From: CAIWHR01 sp963741355
GTDB taxonomy: Bacteria > Pseudomonadota > Gammaproteobacteria > Burkholderiales > Casimicrobiaceae
Direction of reading: 5' to 3'
DNA: 64,000 nt
Assembly (NCBI GenBank): GCA_963741355.1
Contig: CAVUIG010000027.1
Span: 1-64,000 of the forward strand
Below, in pieces: positions 20,030-28,423 of this stretch. Each line of letters starts with the position of its first letter. Position 1 is the stretch's first letter. The translations under genes were made by a program, and so were the position numbers. The notes under the pieces are model-generated. The model searched no databases, was not told the origin of the DNA, and was given only the letters and a program-made list of their open reading frames with translations.

Positions 20030-20188
20030 ATGGTTTCGACTTGGTGGCTGTTGGTCGCGTTTTTCGTTGGCGGGGGCGCGGGCGTCCTTGCCATCGCGTT
20101 GATGCAGATGGCCGGAGGATTGCCGGATGACGCGCAGAGCATTCCCGATTTGAATGCGATGCCCCACCCGCCGACCGGCTTGACCTAG
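20030..20188 (+). CDS. Tiny single-helix membrane protein
   Basis: A 52-residue frame with AAGGAGAG 5 to 6 bases before the ATG. An N-terminal helix 'WWLLVAFFVGGGAGVLAIAL' with a glycine-rich core is followed by a polar tail 'MAGGLPDDAQSIPDLNAMPH'. The W-W-L-L-x-A-F-x-x-G-G-x-x-G-V-L pattern resembles short DUF3789-like proteins, but the match is only by eye. It has its own unit after the nrd terminator. Confidence 0.55.
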   Translation: MVSTWWLLVAFFVGGGAGVLAIALMQMAGGLPDDAQSIPDLNAMPHPPTGLT

Positions 20189-20459
20189 CCGGCACAAGTC
20201 AGCGCAGGCGCTCGCCAACCGACCCCGGTTGGGCGATCGCTTTGGTGCCCTCTGCAAATGCCTTCAATACCTGGGCATCCGGTCGAACCGGGCCCCGATT
20301 AGCGGTCTCCCGATTCCCTTGTCATGACATTGGTGTGCTCAACGTACGCGTTGCAACGCGCGCGCGTCTGCAGACGCGCAATGGCGCTAATGCCCGAAGG
20401 GTCGATTGTGCTCGCTGTCCTGCTAAGATCAGCCCCGATCAATAGCCGGAAGCGCATCG

Positions 20460-22232
20460 ATGCATCCCCTGTCCCGAGCGCACAACGACTGGACGGCCCT
20501 GGTGGCGGATGCCCGCCGCTGGCCGGCGATGCGTCCGTTCGGCGAAGGGGTGGCGGACGACGAGCTGCGACTGCTGCTCAAGGCGCCGGTGGCCGTCGCC
20601 TGGTGGATCACCACCTTCGCGCCGGAGCTTCTCGAGCGCGACCACCTCGATCTCCTGATGGTCGGTGTTCCGGGCGGCCCCAGCGCCGCCGATGAAGGCC
20701 GGCCCTACCAGCTGCTGCCGCTCCTGCTCGAACGGCCGAAGCTCACCGTCGACGCGACGGTCATGCTCTGGACGCCCGAAGCGCGCTTCGCGCCCCGACC
20801 CAAGTACTCGACGCCCCACATCTCGCTCGACGGGCAGCCCGGCGTCGACGTTCACCCCGCGTCGCTGCGGGAGGGCTCGCTGACGCAATGGCTGGAAGAC
20901 CGGTTCGGCAGGCCGCCGGACCTGTGCCTGCTGATGCATCCCAGCTTCGACGAGCGGGAATCGATGTGGGCGGGCCTGCGCGCGCTCTTCGAATCGGGCG
21001 TCCACGTCGGCTGCTTCGCGCGCGGCATGGAAAAGGTCGAGCGCGACGCGTGGCTGCTGCAGGCGCACGGCTACGAGGTGTCGCCCGAAGCGCAGCAAAA
21101 TCCGTGGACGCGCTATCACCCGGAGCTGCGCGGGCATGGTTCCTGGGCCGCGGTGGGCTGGCACTTCAAGCCGCGCTCGATTCCGCCGGCGGATTACGCG
21201 GTCGACGTGGCGCGTCTGCGCCGCGCGCACGACGCGCAGGAATTTCTCGAGCACGAGTTCGAAGTGTGGAACCCGCTGCAGTTCATCGGTCGCGCGCAGC
21301 CCGCGGAAGGCGACACGAGTCCCGATCCCGAGCTCTTCGTCGGCCTGCCCGACCACCACGCGCTCTCGCTTCGGACGGGCGAGGTCTGGGCGCTCGAGCC
21401 CGACAGGCGCGTGCGCGTCGAGGGCAACATCGCGTTGCCGCCCGAGGTTCTCGCGACCTATCCCGGAGAGAAGGCGACCGCGTTCGAGCGACTCTTGTGG
21501 GCCGTCGACATCTACCGTGGCGACGTTCGCCGGCGCGAAGTGATCGCGATGCAAATGCACAGCGCCACGCAAATCGAGCATGTCAAGACGCAGGTGGCGC
21601 TCTCGCTGAAGGGCAAGGCGAGCCGCGCCGAAATCGAGGCGTTCACCGAGTACTTCAGCGGCGGCATGAATCCGGGCACCGCGACGCCGGGAAGCGAAGG
21701 ACTGTTCAAGGCATTGCGGATCCACAACTGGGACGAGGCCGCGGCACTGATCGCGGCGACGCCGTCACTCGTCAACGCGGAGGACGAGGATGGGCTGACG
21801 CCCCTGTACTACGCGTTCAAGGATGGCCACTACGAGCTCGGCCGCCACTGGCTCGAGAGCGGCGCGAATCCGAACCATCTCGATCACGAGGGGTTCGCCG
21901 TCATCCACGATGCGGTCAAGCGCGACGACGCGGCGCCGGTGGAGCTCCTGCATCGCTACGGCGCCGACCTCGATCTCGGCACGGGGATGGGCTTCACCCC
22001 TGCCCTGCTCGCGATGCGCTACGGCTGCTGGAACGTCCTCGCGTTCCTGCTCAAGCATCATGTCGATCTGCACCGGACCGTGCTCGCGGGTGCGTCCGTT
22101 GCAGACCAATACGAGCACGTCGAAGGATTGCCCCGCATCCTGCGCTCGGAGATCGAGCAGCAGCTCGGCAAGCGGCGCGTCATTCCGCTCATGGTGATGG
22201 CGCCCGCCGCCGAGCATCGGCATTCCGCCTGA
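20460..22232 (+). CDS. Ankyrin repeat protein with MSS51_C-like N-terminal region
   Basis: The 590-residue protein is intact. The last third has ankyrin-type units ('EDGLTPLYYAFKDGHYELGR', 'GANPNHLDHEGFAVIHDAVK', 'GMGFTPALLAMRYGCWNVLA'). The first two thirds are a globular region with 'DLCLLMHPSFDERESMW' and 'ALFESGVHVGCFARGMEKVE', ending in an 'NPWTRYHPE' loop. This recalls the C-terminal domain of MSS51/MYND zinc-finger proteins. That link is tentative. There is no signal peptide or membrane helix, so it is probably cytosolic and binds proteins. The start at ATG 20460 follows 'agccggaagcgcatcg', a weak ribosome site. Confidence 0.7.
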   Translation: MHPLSRAHNDWTALVADARRWPAMRPFGEGVADDELRLLLKAPVAVAWWITTFAPELLERDHLDLLMVGVPGGPSAADEGRPYQLLPLLLERPKLTVDATVMLWTPEARFAPRPKYSTPHISLDGQPGVDVHPASLREGSLTQWLEDRFGRPPDLCLLMHPSFDERESMWAGLRALFESGVHVGCFARGMEKVERDAWLLQAHGYEVSPEAQQNPWTRYHPELRGHGSWAAVGWHFKPRSIPPADYAVDVARLRRAHDAQEFLEHEFEVWNPLQFIGRAQPAEGDTSPDPELFVGLPDHHALSLRTGEVWALEPDRRVRVEGNIALPPEVLATYPGEKATAFERLLWAVDIYRGDVRRREVIAMQMHSATQIEHVKTQVALSLKGKASRAEIEAFTEYFSGGMNPGTATPGSEGLFKALRIHNWDEAAALIAATPSLVNAEDEDGLTPLYYAFKDGHYELGRHWLESGANPNHLDHEGFAVIHDAVKRDDAAPVELLHRYGADLDLGTGMGFTPALLAMRYGCWNVLAFLLKHHVDLHRTVLAGASVADQYEHVEGLPRILRSEIEQQLGKRRVIPLMVMAPAAEHRHSA

Positions 22233-22302
22233 CGGCCGGACCACCGACGCAGCTCATTCGACGGAGCGACGAAAGGCCACATTGAATGGGAAATCGACGG
22301 CG

Positions 22303-22850
22303 ATGCTGAAGGCGCTGGGCCTGATCGCGCTGGTCGCGGCTTCCGCGCCGGCGCCGTGCCAGGTCTACAAGACGACCGATCCGAGCGGCAAGGTTCAGTA
22401 TTCGGACCGCCCCCGCCGGGAACCGCCGTCGCGCCCTCGAAGTATGACGCCGCCAGCGCCTTTCGCGAGCTGCAAGGCACCTGGAGCGTTGCCAACGCCA
22501 CGATGAACGGCGCGCTGTTCGACGATCCGAAGATCGTCCGGAGCGACCTGGACGTTTCGCAACAACGAATTGCTGCTCGAGCCGCGCGAAACGGCGAAAA
22601 GGGGCGCTTCACCCTCAAGATCGAGCTAGGCGCGTCACCCAAGGCATTCCTTGCCACTGCCGTGCAGCCTTCGGGGGCGCATGGTGGCTGGATGATCTAC
22701 GCGCGTGACGGCACGCGGCTCCGCATCGCGTTCATGGAAAATATGGAGGGCCGCCCGACAGGCTTCGAGCGGCAACCCAAGCTGGTGCTGGTCGTGCTGG
22801 TGGCCCAGGGAGGCGGCGCCAGGCAAAGGCCTGGCTGCCGGGGACGAACC
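22303..22850 (+). CDS. DUF4124 - TIGR03067-like secreted protein, frame-broken
   Basis: A signal peptide ('LKALGLIALVAASAPAPCQ') leads into DUF4124 ('VYKTTDPSGKVQYSDRP'), a short periplasmic module. After a break near 22415 comes 'SAFRELQGTWSVANATMNGA'. A second break near 22555 is resolved as 'TWTFRNNELLLEPRETAK'. The rest reads 'GRFTLKIELGASPKAF', 'DGTRLRIAFMENMEGRPTGF' and 'KLVLVVLV'. This succession (LQGTW ... G-F ... D-G-x-x-L-R-I/L ... R-P-x-x-F ... V-L-V) fits the TIGR03067 lipocalin-like domain, otherwise common in Planctomycetes. The exact 3' end is unresolved, because the next gene begins in an overlapping frame. The start is ATG 22303 or TTG 22282. Confidence 0.55.
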
Positions 22851-22884
22851 GCGAGCATGCAAGATCCTGCGCGCGGCCGGCGTC

Positions 22885-23538
22885 ATGGACCTGCTCGGGC
22901 CCACCGCGGCGCCCTCGACGAGTCCATCAGTCCGCGACCCATTGTCGTTTCGAACAGCCGATGGGATCGGCGACGCTGAGCATGGACTGGACACGACCCG
23001 GAGCGCCCTCGACGCGCGAGCGGGCACGTGGAAGGGGGCGAGCGCGCTGCACATGTGCGCGCTGGCATCTGAACTGGGGCTCGCTCCCTTCACCATCATT
23101 TGCGTGGATACCTTTCTCGGGGGCACATGGCACTGGCTGAATCGCCAGGATCCCAATGGCTTCGCCGGTCTCGGGTGCCGGCACGGGTTTCCGTCTCTCT
23201 ACTACCAATTCCTGGCCAACGTCGTGCATCTGGGCCATCAGGACAAGGTGGTGCCGTTCCCCAACACCACGACCAACGCGTCGCGATTCTTCAAGGCGAT
23301 GGGAGGCCCGCAGCCGGACCTGGTGTACATCGACGCCGGACACTACTTCGAGGACGTCATTGCCGACCTGCGCAACTGGTGGCCCCTGGTGCGCCCCGGC
23401 GGCGCGGTCTTCGGCGATGACTTCAGCCCGAACTTTCCCGGCGTGGAACAGGCGGTGCGAAGCTTCTGCGACGAAATGCGGCTCCCGCCCTTTCAGGTCG
23501 AAGGTGAAAAGTGGCTCCTCAGGAAGCCGGATCTCTGA
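22885..23538 (+). CDS. Class I SAM-dependent methyltransferase (Methyltransf_24-like)
   Basis: The core reads 'AGTWKGASALHMCALA' (the glycine-rich SAM loop, normally E-x-G-T-W-x-G-x-S), then 'IICVDTFLGG', 'DLVYIDAGHYFEDVIADL', 'WWPLVRPGGAVFGDDF' and 'VEQAVRSFCDEM'. This is the Methyltransf_24 arrangement seen in cephalosporin hydroxylase/TylF-like enzymes. The acidic residue before the loop is missing and the first 50 residues look unrelated to the family. The 5' end may therefore be shifted by an indel near 22990, and the ATG at 22885 is only nominal. The substrate is unknown. Confidence 0.65.
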   Translation: MDLLGPTAAPSTSPSVRDPLSFRTADGIGDAEHGLDTTRSALDARAGTWKGASALHMCALASELGLAPFTIICVDTFLGGTWHWLNRQDPNGFAGLGCRHGFPSLYYQFLANVVHLGHQDKVVPFPNTTTNASRFFKAMGGPQPDLVYIDAGHYFEDVIADLRNWWPLVRPGGAVFGDDFSPNFPGVEQAVRSFCDEMRLPPFQVEGEKWLLRKPDL

Positions 23539-23583
23539 AGAGGATCTCCCTGAGCGTACGATCAAACATCGAGGTCCACCCCC

Positions 23584-24354
23584 ATGCATGAAATTCTCGT
23601 CGCCGGCGCGATCTTCGTCTGCCTCGTGGTCGCCGCGCTCGGCTGCCTGGTGCTTTCCGCGAGACTGCCGGAGCACCATCGTAATGACGATACCTACAAC
23701 GTCGTACGGCTCGCCGCGAACATCTTCGTGGTGATGACGTCGCTGGTGCTCGGGCTGCTGATCAACTCGTCGAAGAACACCTTCGAGGCGATCGATCGCA
23801 ACGTGCATGCGTTCTCGACGGACCTGGTTCTGCTCGACCGGTCGCTGCGGCACTATGGCCCGGAGGGCTCGGACGTCCGCAAGCGACTGGCCGCCTACCT
23901 GCGCCGCGGCATCGAGGGCACGTGGGGCCCCGCGGGTGCGTCGGTCCTCGAGGATCGTTCGGCGGAGACCCTGCTCGACGACGTCGGCGATGCGCTGATG
24001 GCGATACGCCCGTCCGACCCCGCGCGTCTCGAGTTGTGGCGCGATGCCCGGACCAATTTCCAGAACGTGGTCAGGCGGCGCTGGACTCTGATCGAGGAAT
24101 CCGAAGGCACGATTCCGAATTCGTTCCTGATGATGCTGACCGCGTGGCTCGTGCTGATCTTCGCAAGTTTCGGGTATCGGGCGCCGCGCAACGCCGTGGT
24201 GGCGATCACCCTGGTGATCTCGGCGTTTCTCATTTCGGGATCCATCTATCTGATCCTCGATATGAGCGTGCCGTTTTCGGGGCCGATCAAGATTTCGCCC
24301 GCCCCGTTGCTGCGCGCCGAAGAGCAGATGCACGGTGAAAGCCGCAGCAGCTGA
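23584..24354 (+). CDS. DUF4239 (bestrophin-like) membrane protein
   Basis: The 256-residue protein has an N-terminal pair of helices ('ILVAGAIFVCLVVAALGCLV' and 'AANIFVVMTSLVLGLLINSS'). A soluble helical middle follows ('FEAIDRNVHAFSTDLVLLDR'), then two C-terminal helices from 'SFLMMLTAWLVLIFASFG' to 'SGSIYLILDMSVPFSGPIKI'. The 'VLGLLINSSKNTFEAID' and 'DMSVPFSGPIKISPAPL' motifs are standard for DUF4239 (PF14023), which is distantly likened to bestrophin channels. No function is established. It follows the methyltransferase by 45 bases and may share its transcript. Confidence 0.85.
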   Translation: MHEILVAGAIFVCLVVAALGCLVLSARLPEHHRNDDTYNVVRLAANIFVVMTSLVLGLLINSSKNTFEAIDRNVHAFSTDLVLLDRSLRHYGPEGSDVRKRLAAYLRRGIEGTWGPAGASVLEDRSAETLLDDVGDALMAIRPSDPARLELWRDARTNFQNVVRRRWTLIEESEGTIPNSFLMMLTAWLVLIFASFGYRAPRNAVVAITLVISAFLISGSIYLILDMSVPFSGPIKISPAPLLRAEEQMHGESRSS

Positions 24355-24356
24355 CG

Positions 24357-24551
24357 CTATTTGTAGTAGCCGACACCGCAGCCGAGGTCGCCCGCCGGGT
24401 AGCAGGTACCTCGGAACCGGCGTCGTCGGCGCCCGGCCTCGTAAACATGTAACTGACCTCGGCATTTGACCGTCCGGCTTCTGCACCGCGGCGTAGTCCT
24501 GGCCGACATCTTTCCGGTGGGGTCCTTGAGGGCATGATATCCGTCCAGCAA
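24357..24551 (-). pseudogene. Remnant of a short gene
   Basis: Reading the minus strand and switching frames twice gives a sensible string. 'HALKDPTGK' leads to 'DVGQDYAAVQKPDGQM', then 'AEVSYMFTRPGADDAG' and finally 'CYPAGDLGCGVGYYK' before a TAG at 24357. No single frame holds it and no family was recognised. It looks like the 3' part of a small gene cut off at the PadR promoter region. Confidence 0.35.
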
Positions 24552-24560
24552 TCGTACGAT
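24551..24560 (+). promoter_or_regulatory. Palindrome ATCGTACGAT in the padR copy 1 leader
   Basis: A perfect 10-bp palindrome 51 bases before the padR copy 1 start. The leader of copy 2 keeps CAATCGTACG in a similar place. PadR-type repressors often bind such short dyads in their own promoters, so it is a candidate operator. Confidence 0.35.
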
Positions 24561-24611
24561 AGTCCAACGCTTACGACTTCACGTCTTACGCTTAGATATC
24601 GGAGGTACGAC

Positions 24612-25228
24612 ATGCACGGCTTTCTGGGTTATCGCGGCTGCTGCTCACGGCGTGTGCACGGAGGCCATCTGGGCGCATTCGGTGCGCAATTCGGCGACGG
24701 CGCCGGGACTCGGCGGACGAGGCTTCTTCGTGGGCCGCAAGCTGGGCTCCTCCGAGCTGCAGCTCGTCATCCTGGCGCTGATCGAGGAGCGCCCGAGGCA
24801 TGGCTACGAAATCATCAAGGCGCTCGAGGAAACCTCGAAGGGCTTCTACACACCGAGCCCCGGCATGGTCTATCCGGCGCTCACCTACCTCGAAGAGCTC
24901 GGCTGCGCCACGGTCGAAACCGAGGGAACCAAGAAGCTCTACCAGATCACGGACGCCGGCCGGGCAATGCTCGAGGACAACCGCGTCATGGTCGACGCCA
25001 TCCTGGCGCAGCTCGCGCGAGTCGGCAGCAAGATGGAGCGGGTTCGCCAGATGTTCACCCGGGACGAGCCCGGCGACGTCGGCCACCGCGCGGTCGACGA
25101 GGCGCGCAACGGGCTTGCGCGCCGCGCTCATCGCCAAGCTCAGCGCGTCGCCTTCCGCCGAGGAATTGCAGCGCGTTTCGGAAGTATTGAAGCGGGCCAC
25201 CGACGAGCTTCGACGCAAGACGAAATGA
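24612..25228 (+). CDS. PadR family regulator, copy 1, two frame breaks
   Basis: This is nearly identical in DNA to the intact copy at 27645. Relative to that copy there is an extra C near 24705 and an extra G near 25110, and each shifts the frame. Corrected, it gives the same 204-residue product. A Cys/Gly/His-rich N-terminus 'MHGFLGYRGCCSRR' is followed by a winged helix ('LQLVILALIEERPRHGYEII', 'SPGMVYPALTYLEELG') and a C-terminal coiled coil. Either this copy is decaying or both extra bases are sequence errors. The gene reads toward the 3' end of the minus-strand amidohydrolase. GGAGG precedes the ATG. Confidence 0.75.
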
Positions 25229-25313
25229 CGACGCGCGTTGTCGCCTGACTCGGCGCACCAGGTGCGCCAGGGCGACTCTAATTCGTAGCCGGGGCTTGGC
25301 GAACTGGAGGTTC

Positions 25314-27328
25314 TTACGCTGGGCGGAGATCGGAATCGCGTAATCCCCAATGCCTCGTAGATTTCGGCCGGGTAATAGACCACGCCCTCCTTCATGACCA
25401 GACTAACGTCGCGAATCTTCGTGATGTCCTGGGTTGGATCGCCGTCGACCAGGATCAGATCGGCAAGCTTGCCCACCTCCACTGCACCGAGTTGATCCGA
25501 CAGTTGCGTGTATTTCGCGCCATTGCGCGTCGCGATCTGCAGCGCCTGCGGTGCACCGATGCCGGCCTCGACGAACACCTCAAGCTCACGATGAAGGGTA
25601 AAGCCGGCGATTTGATCGGTTCCGGCCACCAGCGGAACGCCCGCGGCATACAGACGCCGCGTGAGCTCCAGCAACTTCGCATAGGAGCTGCGGAATCGCG
25701 CCACATTGCTCGAATTGACGTCCATCGAGTTGATGAGCCATGCACGTTGCAATGCCGGCGGAACGTGACTTGCGACCTTTCGGAAAGACGGATTCGGCTC
25801 GCCCTGCCGTTGCGTCAACATGGGCTCGAACGTGGTCAACGTAGTGTCGATCACCGTCCCGCGCGCCAACAGCAATCGAAGAATGCCTTGGCCTCGGCGG
25901 AGTCCAGGTCGATCTGTGATGCGTTGTCGCCGACGAGATAGAACCGCAGAAGCGTTCGCGTGTCGTCGCCGGGCTTGACGAGAAAATTGAGCATTACCTG
26001 GTTGATGTGCTGAATCTCGTCATACCCGGCGCGAACGGCGTCCTCGGCACGCATGAATGCCGGGATGTGCCCGCTCACCCGCATTCCCTGCGCGTGTGCG
26101 TAGGCAGCCAGCGGCTCGACCCAGTCCGGATGGATCGAATTGTAGAGCTTGATCTGGCGTCGTCCGCGCTGCTGGTACCAGTCGATGGCCAGCTTTCCTT
26201 CATCCACCGAATTGATGACGATTCCCGTTCGGGATGCGAACGGGCTCTCGCCTTCGATGAAACCCGTCGGCACGATGCGCGGCCCCACGATGCTCCCGCT
26301 CTCGATGTCCGTTCGCAGCTCCTCCAGCGCCTTGTTGTCGTTGCCCATGTCGCGAACGGTCGTCACGCCGCCGGCCATTTGCAGCATCGCGTTCCAGCGC
26401 CATTCGTGACCGTGCATGTCGAAGAGAGCCGGAAGCAGGAAGCGTCCTTCGCCGTCGATGATCGTCGCAGGATCGCGCGCGGCGGAGCCTGCGGGCGCGA
26501 TCGAAGCGATATGTCCGCGGAAAACATAAACGTCGAACGGCCCGCGCATCGTCGCGGAATTGGAATCGAATACACGGACCGACTTGATGAGAATCGGTCC
26601 GGCGAAACGATGCGTCAGGCTGTCCGCCAGGGTTCTTAGTAGCTCGCGCTCGCCCTCCTGCTGCATCTTGAGGAGATCGTCGGCACGTTCTTCCCAGCCG
26701 GGTTCGACGATGGCTACGCCGGGGTAGACGACGGCGAACAATGCGCGGGTCTCGTCGTTGTGCAACCACAGCAGCGTTGGCGAATAGTCGAACCCGAAAA
26801 TCGCATACAGGGCGACCTTTGCTTCGCGGGGACCGGAATGCACCGTTGTCTCACGCACCCGGCGGATCGACAGCTGGCCCGCCGGCAGCGCCGCAAGCTT
26901 TCCATCCGCGCTGGCGCAGAAGCGCGCGCGCAATCACCGCGATGGTCTCGAAACTGTTTTCCACCGGAACATATTGCCCGGAAAGCTCGCCCGACTGCTC
27001 CCCACGATCCGCAAGGGATTTCCAGTGCGCGCTGCCGTTCGCAAACTCGAATGTCTCGTCGATCGGTGCCGCGTAGGTCGATTTGCCCGTGGCTCTGTAC
27101 CAGACAAACCGACCTGCGGAGTCGAGTCTCATTTCCTCATGGATATCCGGGCCGCGCCCGTTGTCCCGGTAGCTGAATTCGACAACGATTCGGCCGTCGT
27201 CGGCCAACGTCACGACCTGCTCGCCGGACAGCTTTGCCCTGAAACGATATGACATGGCGCGCCGTCGCGTCGGCGAGCGCAACGTCGAACGGCAACAACA
27301 GGAATACCAGGGTAAGAATGCGGATCAT
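25314..27328 (-). CDS. Secreted amidohydrolase (imidazolonepropionase-like), frame-broken
   Basis: A signal peptide 'MIRILTLVFLLLPFDVALA' is followed by an extra N-terminal domain of about 230 residues. An amidohydrolase barrel comes next: 'GEGRFLLPALFDMHGHEWRW' (the usual HxH is DMHGH here), 'GGVTTVRDMGND', 'IKLYNSIHPDW' (Lys region), 'GMRVSGHIPAF', 'GYDEIQHINQVM' and 'PLVAGTDQIAGF' (metal Asp). It ends 'LGAVEVGKLADLILVDGDPT'. Frame breaks lie near 27240, 26930 and 25870. The end is set at a TAA reached by one more shift near 25320; without it the frame runs on to 24592. A periplasmic or exported metal hydrolase acting on an amide or cyclic substrate is likely. PadR genes lie on both sides. 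Confidence 0.75.
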
Positions 27329-27581
27329 CGACCTGGTGCTTCGGCGCACGATCACCGCACAATGCATAGGTCCGCCTGCGACGCGAGTGAGGGAGGTCAT
27401 TGCGCATCGGGCCCGATGGTGTCGGTCGGAGAGTCGGCACCCTTTCGGTCCCATCGGTGTGCGGCGGGAGCGTAGCATGGCCTGCCGCGTTCCGGAAACG
27501 CGAGAACGCCGCCGAGCGCATCGCCGAAGGCGGCGTGCCGATTACCAGAAATATCGGACCGCCGATCTCCTGCGAGTGGGC

Positions 27582-27608
27582 TTGACATCTTATATCTTAC
27601 GATATAAC
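27582..27608 (+). promoter_or_regulatory. Promoter and dyad operator of padR copy 2
   Basis: TTGACA (27582-27587) is a perfect -35. Around the -10 position is TATATC-TTAC-GATATA (27591-27606), a perfect 6-bp inverted repeat with a 4-base spacer, running into TATAAC (27603-27608). A dyad over the -10 element is a typical autorepression site. The rest of the 316-base gap between the divergent amidohydrolase and padR genes shows nothing else. Confidence 0.55.
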
Positions 27609-27644
27609 TTACGCTCAATCGTACGTAGCTCTCGGAGGTGCAAC

Positions 27645-28259
27645 ATGCACGGCTTTCTGGGTTATCGCGGCTGCTGCTCACGGCGTGTGCACGGAGGCCA
27701 TCTGGGCGCGTTCGGTGCCCAATTCGGCGACGGCGCGGGACTCGGCGGACGCGGCTTCTTCGTCGGTCGCAAGCTGGGCTCCTCCGAACTGCAGCTCGTA
27801 ATCCTGGCGCTGATCGAGGAGCGCCCGAGGCATGGCTACGAAATCATCAAGGCGCTCGAGGAAACCTCGAAGGGCTTCTACACGCCAAGTCCAGGCATGG
27901 TGTATCCGGCGCTCACCTACCTCGAAGAGCTCGGCTGCGCCACGGTCGAAACCGACGGAACCAAGAAGCTCTACCAGATCACGGACGCCGGCCGGGCAAT
28001 GCTCGAGGACAACCGCGTCATGGTCGACGCCATCCTGGCGCAGCTTGCGCGAGTCGGCAGCAAGATGGAGCGGGTTCGCCAGATGTTCACGCGGGACGAG
28101 CCCGGCGACGTCGGCCACCGCGCGGTCGACGAGGCGCGCAACGGCTTGCGCGCCGCGCTCATCGCCAAGCTCAGCGCGTCGCCGTCTGCCGAGGAATTGC
28201 AGCGCGTTTCGGAAGTATTGAAGCGGGCCACCGACGAGCTTCGACGCAAGACCAAATGA
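27645..28259 (+). CDS. PadR family transcriptional regulator, copy 2
   Basis: The 204-residue protein is intact. The N-terminal 45 residues are rich in Gly, Cys and His ('HGFLGYRGCCSRRVHGGH'). The PadR winged helix follows at about 50-125, with 'HGYEIIKALEE' and 'YTPSPGMVYPALTYLEELG' and the wing 'VETDGTKKLYQITDAG'. A C-terminal helix used for dimerisation ends 'KRATDELRRKTK'. PadR proteins repress nearby genes and release DNA on binding a small ligand. The divergent amidohydrolase is the obvious candidate target, along with the gene itself. CTCGGAGG precedes the ATG at 27645. The Cys/His-rich tail could bind metal, but that is a guess. Confidence 0.9.
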   Translation: MHGFLGYRGCCSRRVHGGHLGAFGAQFGDGAGLGGRGFFVGRKLGSSELQLVILALIEERPRHGYEIIKALEETSKGFYTPSPGMVYPALTYLEELGCATVETDGTKKLYQITDAGRAMLEDNRVMVDAILAQLARVGSKMERVRQMFTRDEPGDVGHRAVDEARNGLRAALIAKLSASPSAEELQRVSEVLKRATDELRRKTK

Positions 28260-28423
28260 CGAAGCGCGCTGTCGCGTGATACTGCGCGTTCCAGTCCCCG
28301 CGTAACCATTCCAAAGTTGCGCCGCCGTTTTGAACGGCCTTAGACTTGATCCGCTCCAATCGGCACTGAGCGCATCGTTGCCAGATTGGGCTCGGGATCA
28401 ATTTCTGGCCATGGTGATGAGCG

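Noticed and set aside
24612..28259. Composite transposon formed by the two padR copies
   Set aside because: The copies encode a regulator, with no transposase, terminal inverted repeats or target duplication seen.
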